A DNA stretch of 64,000 nt from Nautilus pompilius (taxonomy: Eukaryota > Mollusca > Cephalopoda > Nautilida > Nautilidae): positions 186,001 to 250,000 of the forward strand of contig JACATO010001028.1 in NCBI GenBank assembly GCA_018389105.1, in the 5' to 3' direction. Both the position numbers and the translations under genes were made by a program. The notes below the pieces were generated by a model, which saw nothing but the letters and a program-made list of their open reading frames with translations, was not told the origin of the DNA and ran no database searches. Positions 19,233 through 33,202 of this stretch are shown piece after piece. How positions within the stretch are numbered: position 1 is the stretch's first letter; each line of letters begins with the position of its first letter.

Positions 19233-21819
19233 CTACTCTGTTTTCCCCCTTATTATCCGAGCCGTGATAAACGAGTCGGGCGTCGACGGGGGCCGGAGCG
19301 TGGAGCTGCTGTCCTCGCGAGTTCTGTTCCAATTCACGCGAGATTATTCCATTCGTGTCAGCAGATTTCTCCCCTCCCCCCCCAAAGACGGGCATTATGA
19401 CCGTTATGCATTAAAATGATGTTAGCGCCGCGATATATTACCCGGCCTTGTTTCTCCGGAATAAAACTGCCATCTTCGTCAGTAATAATAATAAAGATAA
19501 TCGCCTTAAGAATGAGGTGTCCGTCCGGACGAGTTCCTCCTGAGAGGCGGTTTTATGTAACGGATTCTAATGGGTGGTGATGGAGACGGATTGCTGGTCT
19601 AGTGCGAGTTAACAAACGGATAGTTTGATGCGTCTCCCGGATGCTGCTACTTCGGGCAATTTTCTGTCCGCCTCCAAAGAAGAAGAAATCTTGCAGTTTG
19701 AATCGTAAATTTAAAAAAAAAAAATAAAAGAGGGAGAGAGATTTTCAAATTTAGATGCCGCCATTGTTACTAATTTGCCTGTTTTGACCCCCCCTTTTTT
19801 CCCCCTTTCCGGTGACTGCAGCCCACCTTTACCCAGATTATAAGCGGCGACGGTCAAATGCCAGAAAATGACAAAGAGTCGAGCGGATCACGTGACAAGA
19901 AACGACTCGGTATCCGGTAGTATCCTGTTGCGCGATTCCGTCTCTGGAGAACCATTTACCCCCCCCCCAACCTCCCTCCCTCTGCCGACCTGGCCTCAAA
20001 TACCTTGTGGGCCGGTAGACATCTCTCCCTTTGCCTTTGCGCATTTAATACACTACATTCCCATAACGTCCGAGACATAGGGGGCGCGCGCGCGGCCGGA
20101 TGGGACAAGAGAAATCCCCCAAACTTTTTCCAAACTGTATCCTTTCACATTTATGCCGCTATTTGGTCTGTTCGATGGTTTTTTTTTTTTTTTATTTCGC
20201 GTGCCCAATGACTTCATCTTTGACTTATCCAGCCTCTGTCTCCTGTCGTGCCGTCCACAGCATCAACTACGCCCTGTTTACCGCGCAGCCGCGTCCTCCC
20301 GCCGCCTTATACACGGGCGGTTATATCCAGCAGCAACACCGCGCTGCTTTTCTTGAGGTTGTATTATTTTTGCACTGAATGATCCGACCTTGGCACAGTT
20401 TCTTTCTTTCTTTCTTTTTTTTTCATGAAATGTATCTCACGTGCTTATTTCAAGCATGAGGGATCCTATCGGTTTCGCACGAGTGCCTTCAGTTCGCTAC
20501 CTTGGGTTTTTCGTTACATGAACGCATATGAAACTGATTGATGATGCCACTCTAACTTACAGATCAAATCCCCCTTAATTAAAATCAGGAGAGTTTACCA
20601 AATACGAACCGGATAAAGCGTTTTTACATATTCCGGACCCCGGTTTAGAAACAGTTAGCGCTGGGACACACTTGTTCGCGTCTCCTCCTCCTCCTCCTCC
20701 TCTTATCTCGGGGGTTTTTTTGTTTTTTAAAAAAAAAATTGATAACTCATTGTCGGTGATGCTGATGTTGTTTGGAATAGCCGAAGGCTCTACCACTTAT
20801 AAACCGATTTCTCGTGATGTTGGGAACATCGGACGAACAAGAAGCCCAACAACAACAACAACAACAAAAAAGGATTTCCCTTTAGATAACTCGCTAATCT
20901 TCTGGTGGGCTCCATCCTGACAGGAGCTTATCGCTTGCTTCCGATCCCGAACCGGATCGGTCGTTTACCGCGCCGTTGTTGTTGTTGTTGTTCTTCTTCT
21001 TTTGATCTCGGTCCTGGTCTGAAAGTTTACTTTAATGTCTCGGCAGCAACTTCGTTCTCCCCCCCGGGCGGGGCCCCGCAGACAAGTCCCCAGCCGTTTC
21101 TCCGGAGAAGTTCTTCTCTCGCCGAGGTCAGGTACTTCGTGAGTTTATCTCCCCTTCCCTCCCCCCCCCCCCAAACCAACCCGGAATGGACACACGGCGG
21201 CGCTACGACCGCCGGCCTGACTCAGCAGTTCTCTCTCTCTCCATCTCTCTCTGAACGTTGTCTTTAAAATATATATATATATATTAAATATTTAAACGTT
21301 CGCTTATTTGTAGCGAGTACGTGTGGATATTACCGGCTGAAGTCCGCACGGCTCATTGACACTCACCCGCCCATGTAATTAGCTTATGGATGGAAAGAAC
21401 TGGGTCAGGCTTCGGTAGGGTTATCCGCGCGCACATAGGATGATGCAAGGTTAATAAAAAAAAGAACTAATCCGTTTATTTTACGTATACGTGATTCAGT
21501 TTACAAATAAGTCTGCTTATTAGTTGTTTATTTACACATTGTGCGCCTCTGAAATAAAATCTGGCGGAACCAGGCATCACTCGAAAAAAAAAAAAAGGGG
21601 GGGCGGAAAAACAGAGAAGTTCATCGCCGCGTCTGATAATGAAGTGCGCAAAAATCAATTTTTCGCTAAGCTCCATTGTTGATACCTACTCCTCGTCACA
21701 ACGAATGTTGCACTAATCGTCTGCAAGTCAACAGTGGATACATCACATGAAACGTTTTCCATCATCTTTCTTTGGAAAAGGAAAGATGTTTGCGTTTAAC
21801 TTTTTTCTCGTTCACCACT

Positions 21820-21822
21820 GCG

Positions 21823-21853
<31 letters not shown>

Positions 21854-21867
21854 GCACGCACACGCAC
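21820..21867. repeat. GC/CA dinucleotide microsatellite
   Basis: GCGCGCGCGC passes into (CA)n with CGCACG interruptions. Confidence 0.95.
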
Positions 21868-22122
21868 TGATTTGTATACAACGAAATATTACATACACAG
21901 TAAGACCCTCATTTAGATTTTGCTGGTGTTACGTAAAACAAATTAACAACACTTCACGTTGGACTTACGCCACCCGTAGCCGAGATCTCCAGGGGACAAA
22001 ACTTCGGGGCTGAGACTGGCCCTGCTTAGTGACGGGGAAAGGTCCGTTTCTTTTTATCTGCTCGTTACTTGTTTTCTCTGCCATTTGGACTACCGACAAC
22101 TTAGCGAACTTGGGGTTTTGAG

Positions 22123-22123
<1 letters not shown>

Positions 22124-22191
<68 letters not shown>
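22124..22191. repeat. AAT microsatellite
   Basis: About 22 uninterrupted AAT units. Confidence 0.97.
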
Positions 22192-24556
22192 GTTGGCGTA
22201 ACTAAATATATTTTTACTGATTTATTTTTCATAATTCATTAATATTTTCACTTTTATTGTAGACCTAATAATTCAAAGAGCCAAGACGTGGGATTCCAAC
22301 TAGGTTCCAGGATGGTGATGCTTCGCTCTAGGAATTCTCTTATTTCTGGTATGGTTGAGACCCCAAATAGCAGTTTCGTATTAGTGTTTTCGGTCTTTAC
22401 ATTTCGCAGAAACCATCACAGTTCAACCGCACGATCTCCACCCAAAGCCAGCCTTCCATCACACCATTTTATCCGCCATTTTGTTTGTCAGCTTTACCTG
22501 AAATATCTTAAAGATGTAAAATATAATTTTAAAAATCTCCCTCACGGATATACGTAGCCCTAACCTCCCACCCTATTAAATTGTTCACCTACTGGTTTGT
22601 ATGTGGGAGTTTGTGTTGTTTTTTTTTTTCAATTAGTATTATGACGTGTCCAGTTTTCGAGTTTTCTATAATTACCCAGCATTCATTTTTGTTTGACCTG
22701 GTTACCACGGTGACGTTGCCATCTTGGCCACACAGCCTTATTTGATACTTGGAAGCGATTTTCTATTAAAGTTGTTTATTAAAATCTACTAAAATTTAAA
22801 CTTTTTTTTTAAAAGTAAACGCTTTTAGGGCTAGAAAACAAGTTAATCTCATTCGTCCGAGAGGTTTTTTTAGAAGTACATGACATGGGAAAAAAAAATA
22901 GATAATTACACGGATGCATGGATTCAGGTCCATACAGAAGGTCAATTCACTTGCCCACATGACTATCCACGACCTGACGTCAACGGACATTCACGTGACG
23001 TTCCAACGTCATTGACCAGCCAGTGAAACCTATACTGCCTCAAAGGTATTCAGGTGTGGATTCACTGAAGGCCATTCTACCAACTGCACGATGCAGCATC
23101 CTGCTTTGTTACAAGTATGTCTTCAGACATTTTGCTGCGAGTACAGGACCAGTTTCTTGTGAGGTGAAATTCCAACTGATGTGACGCTGACCAAGAAGCA
23201 TTAAAGGACTGATTTGTATCCAAGAGCATCAAGGATGCCAACAGTTCAGTGCTATTGATTGATCACAATGCAGTGAGGCGGTAATGTGCCTAGATGTGTG
23301 CACTGGGAAGCAAACACCTCCAGGAACCGATTAACTCAGTATATACACTTTTTTTTTGTTTGTTCGTAGCCCTGAGGGAAAGGCCATTACGGTTTTAAAG
23401 TTAAGCGGATCCAAAGAAGACCTAAGTTCCGTCTTCACTTCAAGTTTATGCGAAGCTGCTCATCTTCAATATTTCACCCTCCCTGCCCCAACTTTCACGC
23501 GGAATGTCTTCGGAAACCTTTCGACGAGTGTTCGACGCCAGTTCTGAGTCTAACGAATTCGCTTGGCTAATTTAGAAGAACGCGGTAAGCGAGCGAGTCA
23601 GTCTCACAACCAGTTCACAGGTGGGAGACGCTTCGAAAGTAAGTTAACATCGGTGTAATTACATTGCGCCTGAACTACAAGACCGGCGGTAGATAAGGAT
23701 GAGTTCCATGATAAAGTTGCGTGGTGCTTTTCTATTAAAGGCGTCGATAAAATAGAGAGAAGCCTTCGTTCGCTCGATCGTATATCCCGCGGTCTCCACG
23801 GTTCGGGAGGCGAAGAGCCGAAATCTCGCGATCTCAAAGATGGCGCAAGAGAAGACAATTAAAGCGAATTTTTCGTATAGTTATCTAATCTTCGGGACTT
23901 TTACACTGTGACTGCTTGTTATCTATTTTTTTTTTAAGTGTGGGTGGTTTTGTTTAGGAATAATAACCGCATCTTTTCCAGCGAGAGAGTTGCGGACGGT
24001 GGCTAAGTGACCGCTTTTAATGGAAGGTGTGAGAGACAGCAAAAACAACGACCGACGACGAGGACAGGAATGGAATGAGATTAGTTTTCCAGAGCCACAC
24101 CAGGTGGACCTGGAGTTGAGTTACGGCCGACTTCCAACATAATCGGTAGCGGTTACTTCCCTTCTCACATAATCTCAAAAGGTGTTCACAGTATTTATTA
24201 TTTTCTTCTTTTTTTATCGAATAACTTACAACGGCTCTTCTCGCACATCCAACCTTGACCTTTCGCTGGTTCGCAAAGACCCTCTTGTACATTCGGATAT
24301 TCTCCTTCATTAAACAAAAGGGAGAGCGATTACCCACAGAAAAAAGGATTTTAAATATAAGTGATATTGTTACGAGTGATTTATATTGTTATAAAGTCGT
24401 GGAACGTATTACTCCGAGTGGCGCAATAACGATTCGAACTTCCAACGGGAATAAGTCTACCAATCCATTTTACCTTTAGCCGATTTCGTTTTCATTTCAC
24501 TTTCCTAGAGCTGAATATTACAGCAAGAAACGAAATTTAAAAAAATCAATTAACCA

Positions 24557-24558
<2 letters not shown>

Positions 24559-24596
<38 letters not shown>

Positions 24597-24634
24597 TAAT
24601 AATAATAATAATATATTAATAATATATAATAATA
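24559..24634. repeat. Interrupted AAT microsatellite
   Basis: AAT units with TA-rich interruptions, directly before the GA-strand CRE array. Confidence 0.95.
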
Positions 24635-24659
24635 GCAGCTGACCCGACCTTTTTATGAA

Positions 24660-26013
24660 TGTACGTGACAAGTTTTGTGGAGAGAGAGAGAGGACGTACA
24701 GAGAGAGAGGCGCAGTACAGGAAAGAGACAGAGATGACCACGAGACGAGAGGAGAGGAGAAGACGTCTACGGAGATATGCGTCATTTACAGTGGGGGAGA
24801 GGAAGGCATTTGAGCGATGTAGAGAGCGGGAGAGACAGAGAGGAAGATGAGAGACGTCATTACAGAGGGAGGAGAGTGAGACAGAGGGGCAGACGAATTT
24901 GAGAGACAGGAGGACCGAGGAGAGGCGAAGAGGGGGAGGAGGAGACAGAGAGAGAGAGGACAGATAGGGACGACCAGAGGGGGAGACAGAGATGCAGACA
25001 GGATCAGAGACAGAGGAGGAGGAGACAGAGGATGAGAGACAGGAGAGGATGAGATGACAGATGACCAGAGAAGAGGAGACAGAGAGATATGACGCCATTT
25101 CTACTGTAAGGACGTATATCACAGGGGGAAAGGGGGGACCAGAATGACGTCATCACAGCAGATAGAGGAGGATGACCTCACTACAGAGAGAATGGCGTCA
25201 TTAGCGACAGGGAGGAGGAGGAGGAGAAGAGAGAGATTGACGAGACTACAGAGAGAGAGATGACCGTCACCTGAGAGAATGAGGGTCATTACAGGGGGGG
25301 AGAGAGCGAGAGACAGAGATGACTCACTCCAGAGAGATATGGCGTCCGTCATTACAGGGGGGGCGAGGATGAGGAGAGGAGATGACGTCCACTACAGCAG
25401 AGAGATATGCGTCCATTACAGGGGGGGCGATACGAGAGAGGAGAGAGAGAGCAGAGATGAGAGCTGAAAGATGATTACGTCGCTACAGAGGAGATAGAGA
25501 TATGGCGTACAGGGGAGAGGTAGTGAGGACGGAGAGGACGAGAGAGAGATGACGTCACTTACAGAGAGATATGGCCGTCGCGATTGGCCGAGAGAGGGAG
25601 GGAGAGAGCGAGATGACGTCACTACAGAGATATCGATTACATGGGGGGAGAGAGGAGAATGACGTCCGATGGCCATACAGGGGGGAGGGATGAGACGATG
25701 ACGCATTACAGAGAGATTATGGCGTCATTACGAGAGAGGATGGGAGGGGAGAGGGCGAGAGAGAGAGAGATGACGTCACTCAGCGTAGGGAGAGAGTAGA
25801 GGATGGACGTCATTGAGAGAGATGGCTGTCATTACCGAGCAAGATGGAGAGAGAGATGACGTCATAACAGAGAGAGATGGCGTGTCGCACTACAGGAGAG
25901 GATGAGTCATACAGAGAGGTGGCGTCATTACAGAGAGATATGGCGTCATTACATGGGGAGAGAGAGATGACGTCACTACAGAGAGAGATGGCGTCGAGAG
26001 AGAGAGAGAGAGA
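24660..26013 (-). repeat. Long irregular GA satellite alternating TGACGTCA and TGGCGTCA
   Basis: About 1.35 kb of GA-rich DNA, the reverse orientation of the 18.3-kb array. Recurring blocks are GAGATGACGTCACTACAG and GATATGGCGTCATTACA. Perfect TGACGTCA occurs at 25145, 25550, 25614, 25771, 25857 and 25968. TGGCGTCATTAC is interleaved, for example near 25929 and 25951. Many single-base indels and GGGGGG tracts make it far less regular than the other arrays. That may be real decay or low-quality assembly. Open frames rich in Arg/Glu are artefacts. Confidence 0.95.
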
Positions 26014-29000
26014 TTGTTATATTTTTATTTTTCCCCATTCTACTCTCAGTTGTCAGCCCATTTCTCCGTTCCCTGTTCGCTCCCCGAAGATCTACCAACA
26101 GACAGTAATCACGATGGGATCATCAATTCTTTATCGTTTCAACAATGGCGACATCTGTAAGTTAAACCTAGGCCTTTATACGCTTAAATCGAAAAATACC
26201 ATTAAAAACCAACTGGATAATTATTGATAGCTTAGATAGGGTGTGTGTGTCTTTAAGCTTTCTTTTGTTTAAAATGAAACACTGATTTGTTTGCTTATTA
26301 TTGTAGCATTTCTTTCATCCTTTGCTTCTCTATAAGGTGCCGTTGGATTCCTTCAGACACCGATGGCCGAGCGGTTGGCCCATCTACTCGATAAACATCG
26401 GAAACTTCCGCTAATTCCGTCAGTGCTGGCCGGAGAACGGCGAGTGGTCCCTCCTCCCGACGGACTCTCTAGCTGAAAGTTTCTAAAGACGCCTACCATC
26501 ATGGATGGTTGCAGGCTGAATTAATTTAACAAGCTGTCTTCTTTCTAGGCGCCAAAATAATTGGGGGGGGTTGTAAAATAAAAACTAAAACACACGCGTT
26601 AGCTCACAGATTAATGATTGGAAGAAACAGAGCAAGAAATCAAATAAGATAAAATACTGACCCTTTAAGCACGATTCTGAGAAGGGAAGTAATCCGTACA
26701 AAGCACTGTTTTAAAAAGAAAGTAGCGATGTAATCCGGAAGTGATCACATCGCTTGATTATAACGAAACATCGGGCCGGAGGTAGGAAAGCTAATTACGC
26801 TTCTCCGACAGTAGATTTTATTGTACGTTTCGCTCTTCCGTGAAGACCTGACGCAGTTCCGGAATGGTCCGGAGCTCGCATCATCTACATATTCCTATAT
26901 TATTTCGTTCCGTGTATACAGGTAGTTGGGTGTGCGTGTGTATGAGTAATACACAAAAACAGCAAGAAAGAAATAGCTGCTAACCGCAAGAACCCATTAA
27001 ATGAAGTCTCTAACCACTCGGCAACTGACTGAAGTCTGTGGCAACACCTGAACAACACCGTTACTTACTGATTATAATACTATACAGTAGTTAATTTGTA
27101 GTTTTTCGCTTATTATAACAATAATCTTTTGATTTTACTTCTCTTAATAGGCTATATTTTTTAAAATTTGTCCAGCCCCCTTTCTTAGTTCTCGGTATAT
27201 ATTTATTTAACTGTGTGTCTTTGCGAATTTCTCCTAAAGCGCACCTTGCGTACTTTGCTTGTCACCTGGCACTCTTCGAGACGCTTCTGATTTTGGTTAA
27301 CAATGAAAAGTGGCGACATCAATTTTCTCGCTACAAATTTTAAATAATAACAAATCTCTCTCCCTGGCGACGTTCCATGGCCTCTGCCATGTCGGGTACA
27401 TGAAACGAATCTCAAACCTCAGAACACCGCCAGAATTCAGGCGAAGCATCAAGAATGCTGGCGCGGATGATCTACCAGACGTCTTGGCAAACGTTTTTTT
27501 TTTATCTTTTTGACAATTCCATTGTGCGTTTCAGAGAATGTGTTGCTATTGGTAACGGCCACACGCACCTCTGGTTTCACCTTTAAGGACTAAAGAACCT
27601 GAATGCACTAGCTGACGTCTCTCATCTTCCCTATACAGATAAACATCTTTGAGAATAGCGCATATATCCTGATTTTTCGATAAAATACGACTGTATACTC
27701 TACCGATTTATTGGTCAGCGTGTAGTAAGTAGTACATCTGTTATTTTCCATGTAAAATTTTGGCAATTGTATCAAGCATCAGCTTCCCTACATAAACCGC
27801 AGAGATGATGCGCTGTCTGTCTCGAGTCCTACTTGTTCTGTATCCTACGGTCTGACTATAATAGCTTTATGTCTTTGGTAAGCAGGCGAAAAACCATTGC
27901 GGAAGAAATCATTTCAGAAACGACAGGATAAATTGATTTTCTGAGAAATAGTTTAACTTATCGCATATCATTATTTCGAAAGTCATCGTATCGCGTCATT
28001 GGGAGCTTTTGAAGTAACACTATTTTAAAAGAATGACGTCAGAGTCAATGCAAACGTCAGAGAGCACGCCATCTTGCACAAGGACGACGTAGACAGAAGA
28101 GCTTTGGCATCGTCCATGTACGTTGAAAAGTATCGCAATTTATTAAAATCTCTTTTGAAATGATAATATGGGAGACTTTGCTGCAACGCTCGCTAATTAG
28201 TATTTCATTAATACCGCCGGAGTTGTCCAGGGGACATAATCAGACATCGGCTAGCCGGTGCGCAAGACGTGAAATGGCAATAAGACTCGTAGAAAAGTTT
28301 GGGGGGAGTTACCGGCCTTGCGTTGTGTTGGCTACTTTTGACGCAAGAGGGATCCCTAACGAGTTCCCGACTCCGTCATTAGTCTGCAAGTACCTTGGGG
28401 AAAGGGAAGCGGCGTGAGGCTCCCGAGTTCGAGTGTCCGGCCGGACCCCACATTGTGACGCGAAGAAGAATTCCGGCAGGGACGACGACAGAAAGGTGCT
28501 GGCGACACTTCTTGACCGTCGGACCCCACCGATTACTGCCGTTCTCCAACCTTAACAGCCATTCGCGTGTATCCTCTTTCGCGACGACAATAAAAAAAAA
28601 AAAAAATTTTCTTTTTTTTTTCTGTTTAATATCGAAGTTAGTTCGAGTAAAGAAGTAAATGACCACGTAAAGGTTTTTTGGGGGGATCGACCTGAAACAC
28701 TCGGGGGAAAGTTTATGTGGTGTTGAGAGGTTTACTTTCCTTCTTTTATTTCGAAAGGGCAAGAAAACAAAAACAGATGGCGGGCTGTCTGGTCACTTGT
28801 ACTCGAGCTGACCCTCGACCGGTAACAGCCCCGCGAGAGGGGGGGGGAGGGGGAGACGATTTATCACGGTTCCCCCCCCCCCCCCCTCGTCCGGTGCACA
28901 GCTCTCCCATTGACCACAAACCTACTTTTTCTCGGCCCGAAGTCCTAACGGCGCCGCGTTCTGGTTTTATCAATTCTCCGACAACGAGCCGACTTCGGGC

Positions 29001-30984
29001 GCGGATGTCGGCCCCCTGTCGGCCCCCTGTCGGCCTGATGTTTAGGAGAAATTCGCTGCGAGAGGAAATGAGAAAAGTGGCTTCGGTGATTTTCCTCTTC
29101 TGTCAGCTTTTGGGTTCTCGACCGGTCAGAATGTCCGCGGGACAGAGACGACAGCGAGAACCTTTCCTTCTGTGGTTAGGAACGCTTCTTTAGTTACGAG
29201 GCTCGCGGACTCGTGGAACTCTACAGGCTGCTTGTCGTCAGTGATGAGCAGGCACCTGTCCCGCCTCCTCCTCCTCCTCCTCCCCTCTATACCGTAATAA
29301 AAGTCATTTTCAATATTTGGTAAAACTGTTTCCTGAATCGCGTAAACCTTGAAGATGCTTCAGTATAAAATCTATCGGATTATCGTCGATCAACACATTT
29401 CGCAGTTATTTCTTCGAGGGCTGCTGAAGGTTGGTTTGTGGTCCTGTTGGCCTTGACTTCCAACTAAGATGCTTCCCACGGAGAGTCGATGGAGCTCACG
29501 CTCTGGTCCAGAAGCAGCTTGCGACCAATTCCACGTTTTCCGAGCTATAGTGATTCAGGGTTTGTGGCGTCTTCTCGCAGGACTTGGTGGTTAACCTTTG
29601 AACACAAATACAGGCAGAGGAAGACATTTTGAAAGTTGACATGTAATCAGAGGAATCTAGACGTACCAAATGCTTTCCCACAGCGGTGATCTAAATCTGC
29701 CATTCTTGCCAGTTGGTGCTGACAGGTCAGGGTCATAATCTTCTCCTGCTATCTCTTTGAGAAGCATGTTCTCCAGATTCACGGATGGGCTTTAATTCAG
29801 TTCATTAAACTCTGGAATTCATAATAATTAGTCCAGTACCCCTACTCTACACTTGTGGAGTATCAAAGAGGTTTATCAGCACGTCTGGGTAGTTCTATCC
29901 CCTCGAGAAGTTCAAGGCCACTCAACCCCAATTTTTCGAAGCCTACCCTTCCTCCACCAAAATTCTTCGTTTCTCAAAATGTCCGGTGATGATGCTAATG
30001 CGACGGATGCCATCTTCTGGCCTTCGGCAGCGGAAACAGTGGAAGTCTGAAAATCCCTGCATGTGTTACCATTGCGCCTTTAAAAGGCATTCCACCTGTC
30101 TTGACACAAAATAATTTAAAAAAAACAAAACAACAAGTCTCCCCCCACCTGGAGAGAGACAAGCCCTTTATTCCTCCTTGAATTTTTTCCGAGTTATTTT
30201 TTAAAGAAATCGAGGGCATCGTTCCAAAACCGCAATTATAGCTTCAGCTGTTGTATTATACCGCGAAAGGGCATCTGCCCTAACTGTCCCACCTTGAAGG
30301 AGGAAACGTCACTCAAGACTTACAAAGGGACGACGTGCTACGAGATAACTTGAACTGAGGAAGAGCCTCGGTGACCGAAACGTTTGGGACGTCTCCCGGT
30401 TCAGACCGTTGGCAGGATCGATTGACGCCTGATTCTCTGATCGGCGGAAGACGATAACTTCGAGAGAAGGGCTCCTGTCCCCTCCCCATCGGCGTGGGTT
30501 GTGAGCAAAGTTCCGCCAACCTTTCTCCAGACCCGTGTGCCTCTAGAGGGATGCCGATGCTTGCAGCAGCTCGAACCATTAGTAGATACCAGCCACTTCT
30601 GTACGTACACCATTAGCAGCTGGGATCCGATGACGTCGGTGTACAGTTCCCCAGACAAAAGAATTATTCAATGCGCAACACCTTGGAGATAGCAAAGGAT
30701 CGTCTGCAAGAGAAGGCGTGTGGACCGACCCATCGGCTGCTAATTACTTTCGGCATCACTCTTTGGGAAAGGAAGTCTGTCTGCCGCAGCAGTGGACAAA
30801 CTCATCATCTCTGGTGTTCAAGTTATAGTTCGCATTGATTCATTTGGAACGATGTACGCAGATCTCTCTCGGTTTGTATATTATGGACACGCGCCAGTCG
30901 GTGTAAGAACCCTGATACTGAACAACATATCTGAGTCACCGGAGAGGCTCCTTTCGCTCTTTATATCTTGAAGGCGTTTTCGCT
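26014..30984. other. Gene-poor interval
   Basis: No gene recognised. A tRNA-like start GATGGCCGAGCGGTTGG at about 26364 lacks a B box. TGACGTCA at 28034 sits 35 bp from GCCATCTTG at 28068. A 15-base poly-C lies at 28872-28886. At about 29970-30050 is a 23-codon open stretch (MSGDDANATDAIFWPSAAET...) that I cannot assign. Much of 29,440-30,900 is less CpG-rich and may be old repeat sequence. Confidence 0.5.
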
Positions 30985-31049
30985 CCGACGCCATTTCTTC
31001 TCTCTCTCTCTCCATCTCTCTCTCTGTAATGACGCCATCATATCTCTCT

Positions 31050-31085
<36 letters not shown>

Positions 31086-31202
31086 CCTCTCTCTCTCTCT
31101 CTCTCCATCTCTCTCTCTGTAAGACGCCATCTCTCTCTCTCTCTCTGTCTCTCTCTCCCAATCTCTCTCTCTGTAATGAACGCCATCTCTCTCTGTAATG
31201 AC

Positions 31203-31237
<35 letters not shown>
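30985..31237 (+). repeat. CT satellite with GTAATGACGCCAT units
   Basis: CT-rich tract with TGTAATGACGCCATC or close variants at about 31024, 31184 and 31196. The central base differs from the CRE array (GACGCCA, not GACGTCA), so the bZIP full site is lost while the surrounding unit is shared. It ends in (CT)n then poly-A. Confidence 0.95.
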
Positions 31238-32814
31238 AAAAAAAAATACTTAAACACTCGTTGTACGTATTATTCATAAGCGTCTGTAATCTGCAAACAA
31301 AAAGTGGTTGACATATTTATTATGGTACCCTAATTAGGAGTGGGGGGCTTTTCTAACTCTCCGACTCGGGTAACAAAGTTTTGATTATTTTGGGGGTAAT
31401 TTTGTGCCACTAGGTCCCGCATGTCACGCTAACCGTGCCAGTGTCACAAACTGCCAGTGTTCATATTACCCGCATAATCACGGAAAATAAATAATGTAAT
31501 ACAGCTTTAACAAGCGATGTCGCTGACACGAGAGAAAAACCCGTTATTTCTGCGTGACGCCAGCTTTAATAACAACCGGTCTCCCCCCCTTTTTTTTTGG
31601 AAAGCTAAAGTTGAAATCAATAGTTTTCCACCGCGCCCCCTGTCGCCACCCAGTGCCGTCAGACAGCGAGAACACAACTCGCCCGGCCGTACCTTCTACC
31701 TTTATTAAATCCCAAGGATACCACCTGTTGCCGGCTACTTGGCAACGCTACCTTGGCAATAATTCCGAGGTAACTCCCCCCCTCCCCCGCCCCCTGTTAC
31801 CTCGGCACCCGGTGAACTCGCTCGGTGTCAACGTGTACACTCGCGGAGATACAACATCTTCGGCACTGGGCAGCGTACCCACCCCCCAAGACACTAACCC
31901 TGTCTCCGCTGATCGCCCCGAAGATTAATTTACATAACGGCTGACGCTACTCTGGTGATGTTGGAGTGCGAGTCCAAACAACCATAAGTTCTGTTTATTT
32001 ACGGTCTCCTGATGTACAGATTAAGTGACATTTTTCACCGACCGGTCGATTCCACGCTTCTAAATCATTTCCATAACCAAACGGTGAAATCTCATTCGGC
32101 GAACTTCACTCTGTTTGTTTGTTTGTTTCAGTGCAGTCAATCAAATCGATACGGCGTCGTTCAGTTCGTGGTTTCTGGAGGTGTCGCCCTCCTCCGGTCT
32201 CCGAACAATGGGCTGGTCTCTGGGTTCTTTATCCACCATTTTTATACATAGCTCTCAGTCTGGCAAAAGCGGAAGTCTCCTCGCAACCATCCAGCCCACG
32301 CCTCTGTTTCATTTTACGTCACTACCGGTTCAAAGGTCACATTCGGAAATTACCCGATGAAGATACTGCGCGGGTAATAAAAATATACAAATATCGCTAC
32401 AAGTTCAGCAACAACAACAACAACAGCAACAACAGACGTCTACATGCGGTAGAACGTTAGAGCAGTTCGAATTATCTACGTCTATTTGGTATTCTTCCAG
32501 TCCGCCATCTTGAGCGGCCGGGATTCCAAGCCTCTCTTTGGTTCTCTCTTCCCGCCATTCCGCTCTCCCGTCCGGATAGCAAACTGGCCGGGGAGGTGGC
32601 GACGACGACGACGACGACTCTACGCCGATAGACTGCAGGATTGAGGTGAATCAAGCACCCGGTCGTAAACGATAAACCGAGCGAGCGAGATCTGCTCCTT
32701 ATTTGTTAGAATGTTCACGGCGATGCATCTGAGTACGAATCTTGCTGGCCGCCGCGTCGTCTACGAAAATGGCGGCTTTTTCTAGCGCCAGCTGGTTCCA
32801 GCTGGCATAGCCAC
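31238..32814. other. CpG-rich gene-poor interval
   Basis: No gene recognised. It holds the CTCF-like GCGCCCCCT (31633-31641), GCCATCTTG (32504-32512), and AAC and GAC runs near 32409 and 32597. Confidence 0.55.
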
Positions 32815-33202
32815 CCGGGCTCTCTCTCTCCTCTCTCTCGTTCTCTCTCCTCTCCTCTCTCTCTCTCTCTCTCTCTCCCATAACTCTCTCCATCTCTCTC
32901 TCCATCACTCCTCTCTCTCCCATCACTCTCTCCATCAATCTCTCCATCTTCTCTCTCTCTCTCTCTCTCCCATCACTCTCTCCAATCTCTCTCTCTCTCA
33001 TCAATCTCCTCTCTCTTCTCTTCATCTTTATTCTCTCTCTCTCTCTCCATTCTCCATCTCTTCTCTCTCTCTCCATCAATCTCTCTCTCTTCATCTCTCT
33101 CTCTCTTCTCCATCCCACTCCTCTCTCTCCCTCTCTCTCTCTCTCTCCATCACTCTCTCCATCACTCTCTCCATCAATCTCTTCCATCTCTCTCTCTCTC
33201 TA
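32815..33202 (+). repeat. CT satellite with CCATCACTC/CCATCAATC units
   Basis: Polypyrimidine DNA broken by CCATCACTCTCT and CCATCAATCTCT, without a CRE core. Arg/Glu open frames on the minus strand are artefacts. Confidence 0.95.

Larger units (their letters stand above)
18890..24550. other. CpG-rich gene-poor interval
   Basis: No gene recognised. It contains poly-C tracts (21161-21172), AAC and GTT runs (20848, 20972), a short CT/CCATCT remnant at 21228-21255, a CpG-poor patch at about 22990-23340 and a candidate element at 19218-19232. TGACGTCA occurs at 22975. Composition varies patch by patch, suggesting old insertions I cannot identify. Confidence 0.55.

Noticed and set aside
20261..20357. 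Plus-strand exon with CACAG acceptor
   Set aside because: At least two frames are open and the donor GTTGTA is poor; coding evidence is not discriminating.
26361..26480. tRNA gene from GATGGCCGAGCGGTTGG
   Set aside because: The A-box-like start is good but no B box (GGTTCRANTCC) follows at tRNA distance.
30340..30400. Retroelement 3' tail from GAGGAAGAGCCTCGGTGACC
   Set aside because: The phrase recalls sequence I associate with retroelement ends, but I could not read any reverse transcriptase or endonuclease motif nearby.
30961..31257. Arg-Glu-rich coiled-coil-like frames over the 31-kb array
   Set aside because: They are translations of GA repeats and have no unique sequence.
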